This document shows positions 1 to 8,075 of a stretch of DNA of 64,000 nucleotides, in pieces (position 1 is the first letter of the stretch; each line of letters opens with the position of its first letter). Source of the stretch: an uncultured Eubacteriales bacterium (GTDB taxonomy: Bacteria > Bacillota > Clostridia > Peptostreptococcales > Anaerovoracaceae). The notes below the pieces were generated by a model that saw only the letters and a program-made list of their open reading frames with translations, made no database searches and was not told the origin of the DNA. The stretch spans positions 15,100 to 79,099 of the forward strand of contig CAJTYS010000015.1 in NCBI GenBank assembly GCA_910583765.1. The letters are read 5' to 3'. The position numbers and the translations under genes were made by a program.

Positions 1-2
1 AG

Positions 3-425
3 GAAAAGTGGCGGCGAATGTATCAGTTCAATCCTATGGTGGAAAGCGGGGCACTGGTGACCTTCTCCAGCGATGTGGTGACCAATTACGAACTGCATCG
101 GGCCGCGCCGTTTTTCAGCATGCAGGTGGCGGCCACCAGAGTGGATCCGGAATTTCCGCTAGATCCGGAGAAATATCTGGGCAGCATGCGGCCGCCAGCA
201 TCTGCGAAATTGTCACGAGAAACCTTATTAAAGGGGTATACCATAAACGCCGCCAGGCAGCTTAGGTGGGATTCCATTCTTGGGAGCCTGGAAGTAGGAA
301 AAAAAGCCAACCTGAACGTGCTTTCCCGCGACTTTTTTCAAACCCCTGAAGATCAGATCAAAGAGATCCAATGTGAAGCTGTGCTCTTTGAAGGACAGGT
401 TATCGCAGGCGAGTTGAAAAAATAA
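3..425 (+). CDS. Amidohydrolase family protein, C-terminal part (5' end outside window)
   Basis: The frame is open from the left window edge, so the start lies upstream. The 140 visible residues look like the end of a metal-dependent amidohydrolase (YtcJ-like, amidohydrolase_3). A stretch of the type 'VTFSSDVVTNYELHRAAPFFSMQVA' ends the TIM barrel with its late metal-binding Asp, followed by the usual 'TINAARQL...GSLEVGKKANLNVLSRD' segment that returns to the small beta-sandwich domain. Substrate cannot be told. A second, full-length amidohydrolase of the same broad family lies at 47041-48582. Family call is good; function is open. Confidence 0.75.
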   Translation, partial: EKWRRMYQFNPMVESGALVTFSSDVVTNYELHRAAPFFSMQVAATRVDPEFPLDPEKYLGSMRPPASAKLSRETLLKGYTINAARQLRWDSILGSLEVGKKANLNVLSRDFFQTPEDQIKEIQCEAVLFEGQVIAGELKK

Positions 426-494
426 CCGGCCATCCGCTTACATCCACCTCCTTTTCGGTCGATTGATATATAGAGAGACAAAAGGAGGACGGTC

Positions 495-2204
495 ATGCCA
501 ATGCGGATCAGCCCACAGCAAGAATACGGCAAAACAGAGGGGGGCGTTCCCGCGCCCCTTCCAGGAGAAGGCAGCGGGGCAGAGAAGGCATCCGTCATTT
601 CAGAGGCTTTGCGTGTCATTCAGGGGCAGGGGAAACCGCAAGCGCCACTTCCGGGAAATCAGGTGCCAGGAAGCCAAAGTTTTGGAAATCAGATTCCCGG
701 GACCCAAGAGTCAGGAAATCCCGTGCCAGAAGGCAGCCTGGAAACGATCGGGCAGGGCCTGGCAAAGCTGGGGGCAGAGGCAGCAAAAGCCATGGAAGAG
801 ATGATTCCCGTCCCCGATGCCGTAAAGCCGGAAAAAAAGGATCTAGCCCAGCTTTCTCAGGAGAGCAAAGGACAGGTGGAAACCAAGCATTGGGAACAAG
901 AGATCCAATTGGCGGCCTGGAAGACCTTGTTAAAATGGTTTCCTGTAGAAGGAAAGAATCTGGAGCAGCAGACACGGGAGTTGGCAGAAATCTATATGCG
1001 TTTGCTGCGGGATATCATGGACTACGTGCCAGAGGGAAAGCAGCAGCTGTATACAGAGAAACTCCGGCAGATCCTGGTCTGCCAGTTAGACGCTCTGTTG
1101 AAGATCGCCGTGCCGGAGCTGAGAAGCTTTTTTCTGGCCTATGGCATGGAGCATAGCATCGCCCGATTGGAAAAGTCTTTATACTTGGCGGTGACTGGAA
1201 ACCATCTTTCTTTGGAAATCGTGAAACAAGACTGGGACGCGGTGAGTCGTGCCGGACGGCAATATTTTCTGGAAGGAAAGCAGACGGCGGCTCGGAGCGG
1301 ACCGTTTTTTCCCGCGGCTTCCCATGAAGGGCAGGGAAGCCTTTACAGCAAAACAGGGATTGCCACAAAACAAGGAGCAGCCAGCAGCGCAGTGATGCTT
1401 TTGGAAGCCGCCAGCCGCCAGCAGCAAGGGAATGGACTAAGGTTCAGCCAAGTGGGGCAGGCAGGCCAGGGAAAATCAGAGAGCATCTATCCTCCCAAGG
1501 ACATCCAGCGGGCAGAGCGATTCGTCAAGGCCCTGGGCGGAACCAAAAGCAATCTGTTCACCACGCAAAGCTTCACGGCGAAAAATGAAGCCTTATACGG
1601 AGTCCTTTGGACTGTGGAAAAGAGCAAAACAGAGATGTTCGTCACCCGGGAATTGGCCTCCAGCCCCTTGCGGCAGGATGTGGAAACAGCCGTAGAACGG
1701 ATGACAGCCGCCTATATGCGAAGCGCCGAAAACGCCGCTCGCCGACAGCATGGCGACAAAGGGCCGGCTTTCAGCCAAGAGCAGGTCTATGAGATTTACC
1801 GCTATGCCATGAAACGGTACAGTGGCGGGGAGACCCTCAACAAAGCCATACGGGACGGATTTTATTATGCTCTGAAATATTTTCTCCAGCCAAAAGAGGG
1901 CGGGGAAAACGGTGAGAGAAAGCCGGGATTTTTCCAGGAATTCGTGGAAAAAGGACAGCTGACGCAGGATTTGGAGAAGGGGAGCAAGACCCTGGACGAG
2001 GATTGGAAGCATTTTCTTTCGGAAATGGGCTACGATGATGAACTGCTGCAGCTGACCGCGGGGCTTTACGGTCCGTGGGCCATGCTGATTCGGCCTGATG
2101 ATGAAAAGCAGGAGCAGCCCAGCAAAAAAGGGGAGGCTCTGGCCATTGCCGGAGGACTGGCGGCCATTGCGGTGATCATTGTCATGGGGCTGATTTTCTT
2201 TTAA
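495..2204 (+). CDS. Unknown 569-aa protein, predicted C-terminal tail anchor
   Basis: Not recognised. The start is set by AAAGGAGG at 481-488, six bases before ATG. Residues about 45-85 are low-complexity, with a repeated unit of the form GNQ(V/I)PG(S/T)Q rich in Gly, Pro, Ser and Gln. The middle is mostly charged and helical. The last about 22 residues (AIAGGLAAIAVIIVMGLIFF) form one hydrophobic segment with almost nothing behind it, so the bulk is predicted to be cytoplasmic and held by a tail anchor. No signal peptide is seen. It stands alone, followed by a shared terminator facing the SPFH gene. It could be a structural or stress-related membrane protein; that is a guess. Confidence 0.7.
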   Translation: MPMRISPQQEYGKTEGGVPAPLPGEGSGAEKASVISEALRVIQGQGKPQAPLPGNQVPGSQSFGNQIPGTQESGNPVPEGSLETIGQGLAKLGAEAAKAMEEMIPVPDAVKPEKKDLAQLSQESKGQVETKHWEQEIQLAAWKTLLKWFPVEGKNLEQQTRELAEIYMRLLRDIMDYVPEGKQQLYTEKLRQILVCQLDALLKIAVPELRSFFLAYGMEHSIARLEKSLYLAVTGNHLSLEIVKQDWDAVSRAGRQYFLEGKQTAARSGPFFPAASHEGQGSLYSKTGIATKQGAASSAVMLLEAASRQQQGNGLRFSQVGQAGQGKSESIYPPKDIQRAERFVKALGGTKSNLFTTQSFTAKNEALYGVLWTVEKSKTEMFVTRELASSPLRQDVETAVERMTAAYMRSAENAARRQHGDKGPAFSQEQVYEIYRYAMKRYSGGETLNKAIRDGFYYALKYFLQPKEGGENGERKPGFFQEFVEKGQLTQDLEKGSKTLDEDWKHFLSEMGYDDELLQLTAGLYGPWAMLIRPDDEKQEQPSKKGEALAIAGGLAAIAVIIVMGLIFF

Positions 2205-2335
2205 AGAAAGTGCCCATTGCTCTTAGCCCACGGTATTTGACTCGTCTGTGGTCTGGAGCTGCTTATCCATGGACGGAACAAAATGACGCTGCCGATTCTC
2301 TTTCATCCGTAGATTTCCTACTACATAATAAAAAG

Positions 2336-2376
2336 AATCCTGGGTTGACAGATCATCGGTCAGCCCAGGATTTTAA
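2336..2376. terminator. Bidirectional terminator between unknown gene and SPFH gene
   Basis: Arms AATCCTGGGTTGAC (2336-2349) and GTCAGCCCAGGATT (2359-2372) pair with one G-T. A-rich sequence on the left gives a U-tract for the minus-strand genes; TTTT on the right serves the plus-strand gene. Confidence 0.8.
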
Positions 2377-2411
2377 ATCGGCACGAAGTCAAATACGATT
2401 TCTATATGCTA

Positions 2412-3356
2412 TTACTTTTTCGGCGCACCGTTTTTCACCACTGGCTTTTTCGCCTGAGCAGACGGGTCTTTAACGATTTCCGTCAAAGAGCTTGCTAGGC
2501 CAGCGATTCCCTGGATTTCCGAAGGGATGATGATCTTAGTAGCCTTTCCGTCAGCTGCCGCCTGGAACGCATCAAGGCTCTTGATGGTCAGGACTTCCTG
2601 AGTCGGTTCTGCCTCTGACAGCATGCGCAGACCATCGGCGGTCGCCTGCTGTACCATGCGGATGGCTTCCGCTTCACCTTCCGCGGATTTGATGGCCGAC
2701 TGCTTGGCTGCTTCCGCTTCCAGAATCACGGCCTCTTTGTTACCTTCTGCGATGAGGATGGCGGATTTCTTTTCACCTTCCGCACGAAGGATGGCTTCAC
2801 GCCGTTCCCGTTCTGCCCGCATCTGTTTTTCCATGGCCATCTGAATATCCCGAGGCGGCGTGATATTCTTCACTTCCACCCTATTGATCTTAATGCCCCA
2901 GGCATCGGTGGCTTCGTCCAGCACCAGGCGGATCTTGGAATTGATGTGCTCGCGGCTGGTGAGAGTTCCGTCCAGTTCCAACTCGCCGATGATGTTACGC
3001 AGCGTGGTAGCTGTCAGGTTTTCAATGGCTGCCATGGGATTTTCCACCCCATAAGTATAGAGCTTCGGGTCTGTGATCTGAAAATAAACGACTGTGTCGA
3101 TTTCAATGGTTACGTTGTCCTTGGTGATCACAGGCTGAGGCGGGAAGTCAATGACATGCTCTTTTAAAGAAACCTTTTTCGCCACTTTGTCGATGAGCGG
3201 GATCTTAAAGTGCAGCCCTACCTGCCAGGTGCAGTGATAAGCGCCCAGGCGTTCCACCACATAAGCGTGGGCCTGGGGCACGATGCGGATGTTAGTCACG
3301 ATCAGCCAGATGACCAGTAAAATCAAAATAATAGGTGCGATGATAGAGAATAACAT
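2412..3356 (-). CDS. SPFH/band 7 (stomatin-like, QmcA type) membrane protein
   Basis: A 314-residue protein with one N-terminal membrane helix (about residues 2-24), an SPFH/PHB domain (about 25-190; 'NIRIVPQAHAYVVERLG', 'TLRNIIGELELDGTLTSRE', 'WGIKINRVEVKNITPP') and an Ala/Glu-rich coiled coil (about 190-250). This architecture is that of bacterial stomatin/QmcA proteins, which oligomerise in membrane microdomains. It follows the NfeD-like gene by 24 bp on the same strand. NfeD and SPFH proteins are well known as a paired two-gene unit, so the two probably act together at the membrane. It ends before the bidirectional terminator at 2336-2376. Confidence 0.92.
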   Translation of the reverse strand: MLFSIIAPIILILLVIWLIVTNIRIVPQAHAYVVERLGAYHCTWQVGLHFKIPLIDKVAKKVSLKEHVIDFPPQPVITKDNVTIEIDTVVYFQITDPKLYTYGVENPMAAIENLTATTLRNIIGELELDGTLTSREHINSKIRLVLDEATDAWGIKINRVEVKNITPPRDIQMAMEKQMRAERERREAILRAEGEKKSAILIAEGNKEAVILEAEAAKQSAIKSAEGEAEAIRMVQQATADGLRMLSEAEPTQEVLTIKSLDAFQAAADGKATKIIIPSEIQGIAGLASSLTEIVKDPSAQAKKPVVKNGAPKK

Positions 3357-3380
3357 GTTTTTCCTCCTTTACAATACGTC

Positions 3381-3830
3381 TTAAAAAGATGAAACAATCA
3401 GTTTTACGCCTTCCACGCCATCGATTTTCACCACGCTGCCGCTTTCAATGGTGGAATGCTCGTCCTTGGCCACTGCGGACCATACCAGGCCATCTACCTT
3501 TGCCTGGCCCGCGCTGAAAGGCTGGATGGTTTCTGTCACTAGGGCTTCACGTCCGGCAAGCGCGTCCACGTTGGTCTTTTCCTTGCCCACTTTCAGTTTT
3601 TTCACAGCGATTGGACGGGTGAAATAGATGAGCAGAATGGAAACTACCAAACACAAACCAACCTGAATAGGCACGGAAAGGCCGATCATGGCAGCAACGG
3701 CGGAGACTACGGCTCCTCCTGCGAACCAGATAGTAGTGAGGCCCATGGTAATGGCCTCGATGATCGCGCACACGGCGGCGATGATCAGCCAGATCACAGC
3801 GGCGCTCAGTGTGATTCCAAAGATGGTCAT
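3381..3830 (-). CDS. NfeD-like membrane protein
   Basis: Three to four hydrophobic segments (about residues 5-80) are followed by a C-terminal OB-fold of the NfeD type ('GREALVTETIQPFSAGQAKVDGLVWSAVA'). It is the short form without the N-terminal ClpP-like protease domain. An upstream in-frame ATG at 3882-3884 has no ribosome site; the ATG at 3830 follows AAGGGGGGAA by seven bases and is chosen (149 aa). It is the first gene of the NfeD-SPFH pair. An extended -10 like element (TGGTACAAT on the minus strand, about 3887-3895) lies upstream. Confidence 0.88.
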   Translation of the reverse strand: MTIFGITLSAAVIWLIIAAVCAIIEAITMGLTTIWFAGGAVVSAVAAMIGLSVPIQVGLCLVVSILLIYFTRPIAVKKLKVGKEKTNVDALAGREALVTETIQPFSAGQAKVDGLVWSAVAKDEHSTIESGSVVKIDGVEGVKLIVSSF

Positions 3831-3944
3831 AAAGTTGTTCCCCCCTTCTTTTGAGTATACACAAGAAATATCTGTTTCATTCATTGTACCACAAGCACTA
3901 AGCTCTGTCTACGCCTACGGCTCGTCAATCGCCGGATGTTAAAA

Positions 3945-3972
3945 GGCGGTGTCATTTGCACCGCCTTTTTTT
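3945..3972. terminator. Terminator hairpin that contains the gntR stop codon
   Basis: Perfect 7-bp arms GGCGGTG (3945-3951) and CACCGCC (3959-3965). The TGA of the minus-strand regulator gene (3952-3954) sits in the loop, and the last codons form one arm. A T7 run follows on the plus strand and TTTT on the minus strand. Confidence 0.75.
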
Positions 3973-4611
3973 AGAACCATCGATGTGGCGTTCCATGGCT
4001 TCTGCTCCGGCTTCTGGGTCTTTCTCCGTGAAAGCCTTGAAGATTAGCCGATGTTCTTCTAAAACCTCTGTCAGATAGTTGTCAGCGTCGATCTCTTCCT
4101 GGGGTCTGTATTTGAAATAAGTCTGGTAGGAAGAAAGGAGCTGCCGCAGCATCCGGTTGTGGGAGGCTTCATAGATGATCTGGTGGAAACCCGCATTGAT
4201 GGTGAGCATTTTGTCCACATCATTTCGCAGGGTGTAAAATTCCATAAACTCGAAGGTTTCTTCCAGAGCATCCATTTCTTCATCCGTGATCCGCTCTATG
4301 GCCCATTTGACTGCCTGGATCTCGTAGATCTTTCGCAGCTGGAACATGTCTTCAAAATCCTGCTGGGAAAGGCCTACCACAAAAGCTCCGCGGTTGAGGA
4401 TGTTTTCCACCAGACCTTCTGTTTCCAGCTGCCGGAGCGCTTCCCGCACCGGGGTGCGGCTGATCTTGTACTCCTTGCAGATGGCCTGTTCCGTCAGCTT
4501 TTGCCCGGGCTTCAGCTTTCCAGTCAGGATGTCCCGCTGCAATTGGGAAAACAGGCTGCTGGAAATGGGCGCATTTGATTTTGGATCATCAGAATGCTTG
4601 TACAGTACCAT
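3952..4611 (-). CDS. GntR-family transcriptional regulator, FCD (FadR-type) subfamily
   Basis: 219 residues: an N-terminal winged helix (about 15-80, 'ISRTPVREALRQLETEGLV') and a C-terminal all-helical FCD ligand domain (about 90-210) with the usual scattered His residues ('GFHQIIYEASHN', 'EEHRLIFKAF', 'AMERHIDGS') that bind a metal and carboxylate ligands in this subfamily. It follows acn and icd on the same strand (99 bp behind icd), so it is probably their regulator and may sense a tricarboxylic or dicarboxylic acid; that is inference. The candidate operator is at 7908-7923. Its last codons and stop form part of a terminator hairpin. Confidence 0.9.
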   Translation of the reverse strand: MVLYKHSDDPKSNAPISSSLFSQLQRDILTGKLKPGQKLTEQAICKEYKISRTPVREALRQLETEGLVENILNRGAFVVGLSQQDFEDMFQLRKIYEIQAVKWAIERITDEEMDALEETFEFMEFYTLRNDVDKMLTINAGFHQIIYEASHNRMLRQLLSSYQTYFKYRPQEEIDADNYLTEVLEEHRLIFKAFTEKDPEAGAEAMERHIDGSKKRRCK

Positions 4612-4631
4612 AATGGTCTCCTTATTATGTG

Positions 4632-4661
4632 GCCGATCCCGCGGATGTCAGCGAGATCGGC
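4632..4661 (-). promoter_or_regulatory. Hairpin just upstream of the gntR ribosome site
   Basis: GCCGATC (4632-4638) and GATCGGC (4655-4661) pair perfectly in the icd-gntR gap; on the mRNA the hairpin ends about eight bases before AAGGAG. There is no U-tract, so it is more likely to set mRNA processing or translation than to terminate. Confidence 0.45.
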
Positions 4662-4710
4662 GTGATTTCAGTGAGCCTTGCCTCTAAACAAGGCTGGCAA
4701 AGCCAGTTCC

Positions 4711-5838
4711 TTACAGATGATCGATCACGAATTTCGTGAAGTCGTCTGTGGAATTGCCTTTGTTGTTGGAAGTCATGTTCAGGCCTTCCAGCGCAGCGTC
4801 CAGCGCTTTGTCCAATGCCGCGGCCTGGTCCATGTAACCGATGTGGCGCAGCAGCATGGCAGCCGCCCTGGTGATGCTGGAAGGGTTGGCGTACTGGCCT
4901 CTGCCTTCGGTGATCATTCTCGGAGCGGAACCGTGGATGGCTTCAAACATGGCATAGCGGCCGCCCTGATTGACGCTTCCCGCGGTGCCTACGCCGCCCT
5001 GCATCTGGGCCGCTTCATCAGTAATGATGTCGCCGTAGAGATTCGGCAGGATGAATACGTTGAACTTGCTGTTGGTCGGCTCTTTGATCAAATTGGCTGC
5101 CGTGATGTCCACGTAATAATCGTCCACTTCGATCTCCGGATAATCCTTTGCCACGTCATAGCACAAGGTCAGGAACTTGCCGTCCGTCTTTTTCATGATA
5201 TTGGCCTTGGTGACAATGGTCACTCTCTGGTTGCCGTTTGCCTTGGCAAATTCAAACGCTGCTCTGGCAAGGCGAGTGGTGCCGATGGTAGTGGTCACTT
5301 TAAAGTCCATGGAAATGTCATCGTTAATGTCCACGCCCTGGCTGCCCAGTGCATATTCGCCTTCTGTGTTTTCACGGAAGAAAGTCCAGTTGATGTTTTT
5401 TTCCGGAATGGAGACTGGTCTCACGTTGGCAAAGAGATCCAGTTCTTTTCTCAGCTTTACGTTGGCGCTTTCCAGGTTTGGCATGTTGTCGCCTTTTCCA
5501 GGGGTCATAGTCGGGCCTTTCAGCAGCACATGGCATTCTTTGACCGCGGCCAGCACGTCAGAAGGGACGGTTTCCATTTTTTCTACTCTGTTTTCAATGG
5601 TCAGGCCTTCGATGTCTCTCAGTTCGATCTTGCCGGCTTTGATCTCATCTGCCAGCAGGTGCTCCATAATCTTTTTGCAGGACTGGGTGATGATGGGACC
5701 GATGCCGTCGCCATCGATAATACCGACGATGATCTTGTCCAGACTCTTGTAGTCCGTGGACTGAGGCGCGGCTTTCATCCGTTCTACCCGCTCCAGCTGT
5801 TCTTTGATAATGGTTTCAAATGCGTTAATATAATCCAT
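4711..5838 (-). CDS. icd: Isocitrate dehydrogenase (isocitrate/isopropylmalate dehydrogenase family)
   Basis: 375 residues of the beta-decarboxylating dehydrogenase fold. Visible are the entry motif GDGIGP (43-48), the loop KGPTMTPGKG (107-116), the substrate motif S124-N126-R130-R140 with R155 in 'FRENTEGEYALG', and the metal/Asp segment 'NLYGDIITDEAAQMQGG'. It oxidises isocitrate to 2-oxoglutarate and CO2. The family also holds isopropylmalate, tartrate and homoisocitrate enzymes, but the direct link to aconitase (10 bp gap, same operon) favours isocitrate. Together the two give 2-oxoglutarate for glutamate synthesis. Cofactor (NAD or NADP) was not decided. Confidence 0.87.
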   Translation of the reverse strand: MDYINAFETIIKEQLERVERMKAAPQSTDYKSLDKIIVGIIDGDGIGPIITQSCKKIMEHLLADEIKAGKIELRDIEGLTIENRVEKMETVPSDVLAAVKECHVLLKGPTMTPGKGDNMPNLESANVKLRKELDLFANVRPVSIPEKNINWTFFRENTEGEYALGSQGVDINDDISMDFKVTTTIGTTRLARAAFEFAKANGNQRVTIVTKANIMKKTDGKFLTLCYDVAKDYPEIEVDDYYVDITAANLIKEPTNSKFNVFILPNLYGDIITDEAAQMQGGVGTAGSVNQGGRYAMFEAIHGSAPRMITEGRGQYANPSSITRAAAMLLRHIGYMDQAAALDKALDAALEGLNMTSNNKGNSTDDFTKFVIDHL

Positions 5839-5848
5839 GTGTCTGTAC

Positions 5849-7768
5849 CTAACCTTTCATGTAATTGATTTTTCCGCCTTTTAAGATCAGTTGGATCTCC
5901 AGGTCGGAGAAATTAGTGACTGTTTTGTATGTTTTTCCTGTGGCAGGGTTCTTCACTTCCACGGTGCCCGATTTTACCTGAGCAGGGGCGTTTTCGATCA
6001 CTAGCTTGTCCCCGATCTTGAAATCATCGTAGTCCCCTGGATTTTCAAATACCAGAGGCATGATGCCGCTGTTGATCAAGTTGGATCTGTGGATCCGGGC
6101 AAAGGATTTGGCCAGCACGAACTTGATTCCCAGGTACAGCGGTGCCAGCGCTGCGTGTTCACGGCTGGATCCCTGTCCGTAATTGTCGCCGCCAACGATG
6201 GCGCAGGTCTTGGCCTCTTGGCATCTTCCCGCGAAACCACTGTCCACCTTTTCGAAACAATAGTTGGAAAGGTGCGGGATGTTGGAGCGGTACGGCAGCA
6301 GTCTGGAGTCGGACGGCATGATGTCATCGGTGGTAATGTTGTCGCCCGCATGGAGGGTGACAGTCACTTCCACGGTTTCCGGCAGAGCAGTGTTTCTTGG
6401 GAACGGCTTGATGTTCGGTCCCATGGCTACTGGTGTGTTTTCCGTGTTGGTGCCTTCCGGATAAACCACAAAGTTGTCGTTTGGTGTGAAGTCAGCGGCT
6501 GCGATATCCGGCAGAGTCTCACCGGTCTTGCTTCCATCTGTGAGCACGCCTTTTATTGCGGAAATGGCTGCGGTCTCCGGGCTTACCAGGTACACGTCAG
6601 CATCCAGGGTGCCGCTTCTGCCTTTGAAGTTACGGTTAAAGGTCCGCAGGGAAACAGCGCCTGATTTCGGAGACTGGCCCATGCCGATGCAAGGTCCGCA
6701 GGCGTTTTCGATAACCCTGGCACCAGCGTTGATGATGTCGGCCAGAGCGCCGTTCTGAGCCATCTTGGACATGATCTTGCTGGATCCCGGTGAAATGACG
6801 AGACTCACGTCAGGGTGCACTTTTTTGCCTTTGAGGATGGCCGCTACCTTCATCAGATCCGTGTAGGAAGAATTGGTGCAGCTGCCAATGGCTACCTGGT
6901 CCACTTTGATCTCACCGATGTTGGCTACGGAATCTACGTTGTCCGGGCTGTGGGGCTGTGCTGCCAGCGGCGTCAGAGCGTTCAGGTCCACGACCAGCTC
7001 TTGATCGTAAACTGCGTCAGGATCAGCTGCCAGCGGCGTGTAATCTCCTTCTCTGCCTTGGGATTTCAGATAAGCTCTGGTATTTTCATCGCTTGGGAAC
7101 ACAGAGGTAGTCGCACCCAGCTCCGCGCCCATGTTGGTGATGGTTGCTCGGTCAGTGACGGAAAGGGATTTTACGCCTTCACCAGTGTATTCCACAATCT
7201 TTCCCACGCCGCCTTTTACGCTGAGCTGCTGGAGCACGTAGAGGATCACGTCTTTGGCGGAAGTCCATGGGTTAAGCGCGCCTTTTAATTCTACTTTTAC
7301 CACTTTTGGAGCCACCAGGCTGTATGTACCCTTGGCCATGGCTACTGCCACATCCAGGCCGCCTGCGCCAATGGCGATCATGCCCAGTCCGCCGCCTGTT
7401 GGCGTGTGGCTGTCAGAACCCAGCAGGGTCTTTCCCGGTTTGCCGTAGTTTTCCAGATGCAGCTGGTGGCAGATGCCGTTGCCTGGCTTGGAGAACAGAA
7501 CGCCGTGCCTCTGGGCCACGCTCTTGATGAATGCGTGGTCATCCGCGTTTTCAAATCCTGTCTGCAACGTGTTGTGGTCAATGTAAGCCACGGAAAGTTC
7601 TGTCTGCACTTTATCTACATCCATGGCCTCCAGCTGCAGGTACACCATAGTGCCGGTGGAATCCTGGGTCAGAGTTTGGTCGATCTTGATGGTGATTTCC
7701 TCGCCCGGCGTCAGGTTTCCCTCCACCAGATGGTTTTCGAGGATTTTATAAGCTAGTGTTTTTCCCAT
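5849..7768 (-). CDS. acn: Aconitate hydratase (short, Aquifex/clostridial type)
   Basis: 639 residues, shorter than the about 890-residue AcnA type and matching the short aconitase group. The [4Fe-4S] ligands are C297 ('GSCTNSS'), C357 and C360 ('ACGPCIG'). 'GSDSHTPTGGGLG' (about 117-129) is also typical, and the C-terminal swivel domain ('NYGQGSSREHAAL') is intact. It isomerises citrate to isocitrate. It is the first gene of acn-icd-gntR. A good promoter with a GntR-like palindrome on its -10 lies about 140 bp upstream. Confidence 0.93.
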   Translation of the reverse strand: MGKTLAYKILENHLVEGNLTPGEEITIKIDQTLTQDSTGTMVYLQLEAMDVDKVQTELSVAYIDHNTLQTGFENADDHAFIKSVAQRHGVLFSKPGNGICHQLHLENYGKPGKTLLGSDSHTPTGGGLGMIAIGAGGLDVAVAMAKGTYSLVAPKVVKVELKGALNPWTSAKDVILYVLQQLSVKGGVGKIVEYTGEGVKSLSVTDRATITNMGAELGATTSVFPSDENTRAYLKSQGREGDYTPLAADPDAVYDQELVVDLNALTPLAAQPHSPDNVDSVANIGEIKVDQVAIGSCTNSSYTDLMKVAAILKGKKVHPDVSLVISPGSSKIMSKMAQNGALADIINAGARVIENACGPCIGMGQSPKSGAVSLRTFNRNFKGRSGTLDADVYLVSPETAAISAIKGVLTDGSKTGETLPDIAAADFTPNDNFVVYPEGTNTENTPVAMGPNIKPFPRNTALPETVEVTVTLHAGDNITTDDIMPSDSRLLPYRSNIPHLSNYCFEKVDSGFAGRCQEAKTCAIVGGDNYGQGSSREHAALAPLYLGIKFVLAKSFARIHRSNLINSGIMPLVFENPGDYDDFKIGDKLVIENAPAQVKSGTVEVKNPATGKTYKTVTNFSDLEIQLILKGGKINYMKG

Positions 7769-7796
7769 TTGTGTATGGACCTCCTTATCAATAAAT

Positions 7797-7835
7797 GAAA
7801 CGATTGGTTGTTTGGTATGTAGGAAATAGCATAAT
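7797..7835 (-). repeat. Leader element copy A (TATGTAGGAAATA type)
   Basis: In the acn 5' leader, TATGTAGGAAATA at 7816-7828 followed by TTTCCAGAG is related to copies at 10272-10340 and 11814-11875. This copy is the most diverged of the three. Confidence 0.45.
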
Positions 7836-7907
7836 GTGCTGTTTCCAGAGTTTTAGCAAGGCCTGATTTCGCAAGCAGATCATCGAAACTGCTGCTTGTC
7901 GATACCA

Positions 7908-7945
7908 TTGTATACAAGTATACCAGTATGCGGGAAGGAGGTCAA
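7908..7945 (-). promoter_or_regulatory. acn-icd promoter with overlapping GntR-type operator
   Basis: On the minus strand TTGACC (7940-7945), a 17-bp spacer and TATACT (7917-7922), with an extended TGG, form a near-consensus sigma-A promoter. The palindrome TTGTATACAA (7908-7917) and a second GTATAC (7918-7923) lie on the -10 and start site. This is the type of site bound by FCD GntR regulators. The rest of the 307-bp gap 7769-8075 holds a 140-nt leader and one of three related leader elements. Confidence 0.75.
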
Positions 7946-8075
7946 GGAAAAAGATGGGGAATTTACGGTTTTCTATTTTAGCGGCAATTCATGAAGTTTT
8001 TATGACATTTTTGCGGATTTATTTGAATTTCCTCGGTGATTATGATACGCTAGGGGTCTAGAAAGGGGCGGCAGC

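Noticed and set aside
4678..5868. 396-codon plus-strand frame over icd
   Set aside because: Antisense shadow of icd; the minus-strand protein has all family motifs and this frame has none and no ribosome site.
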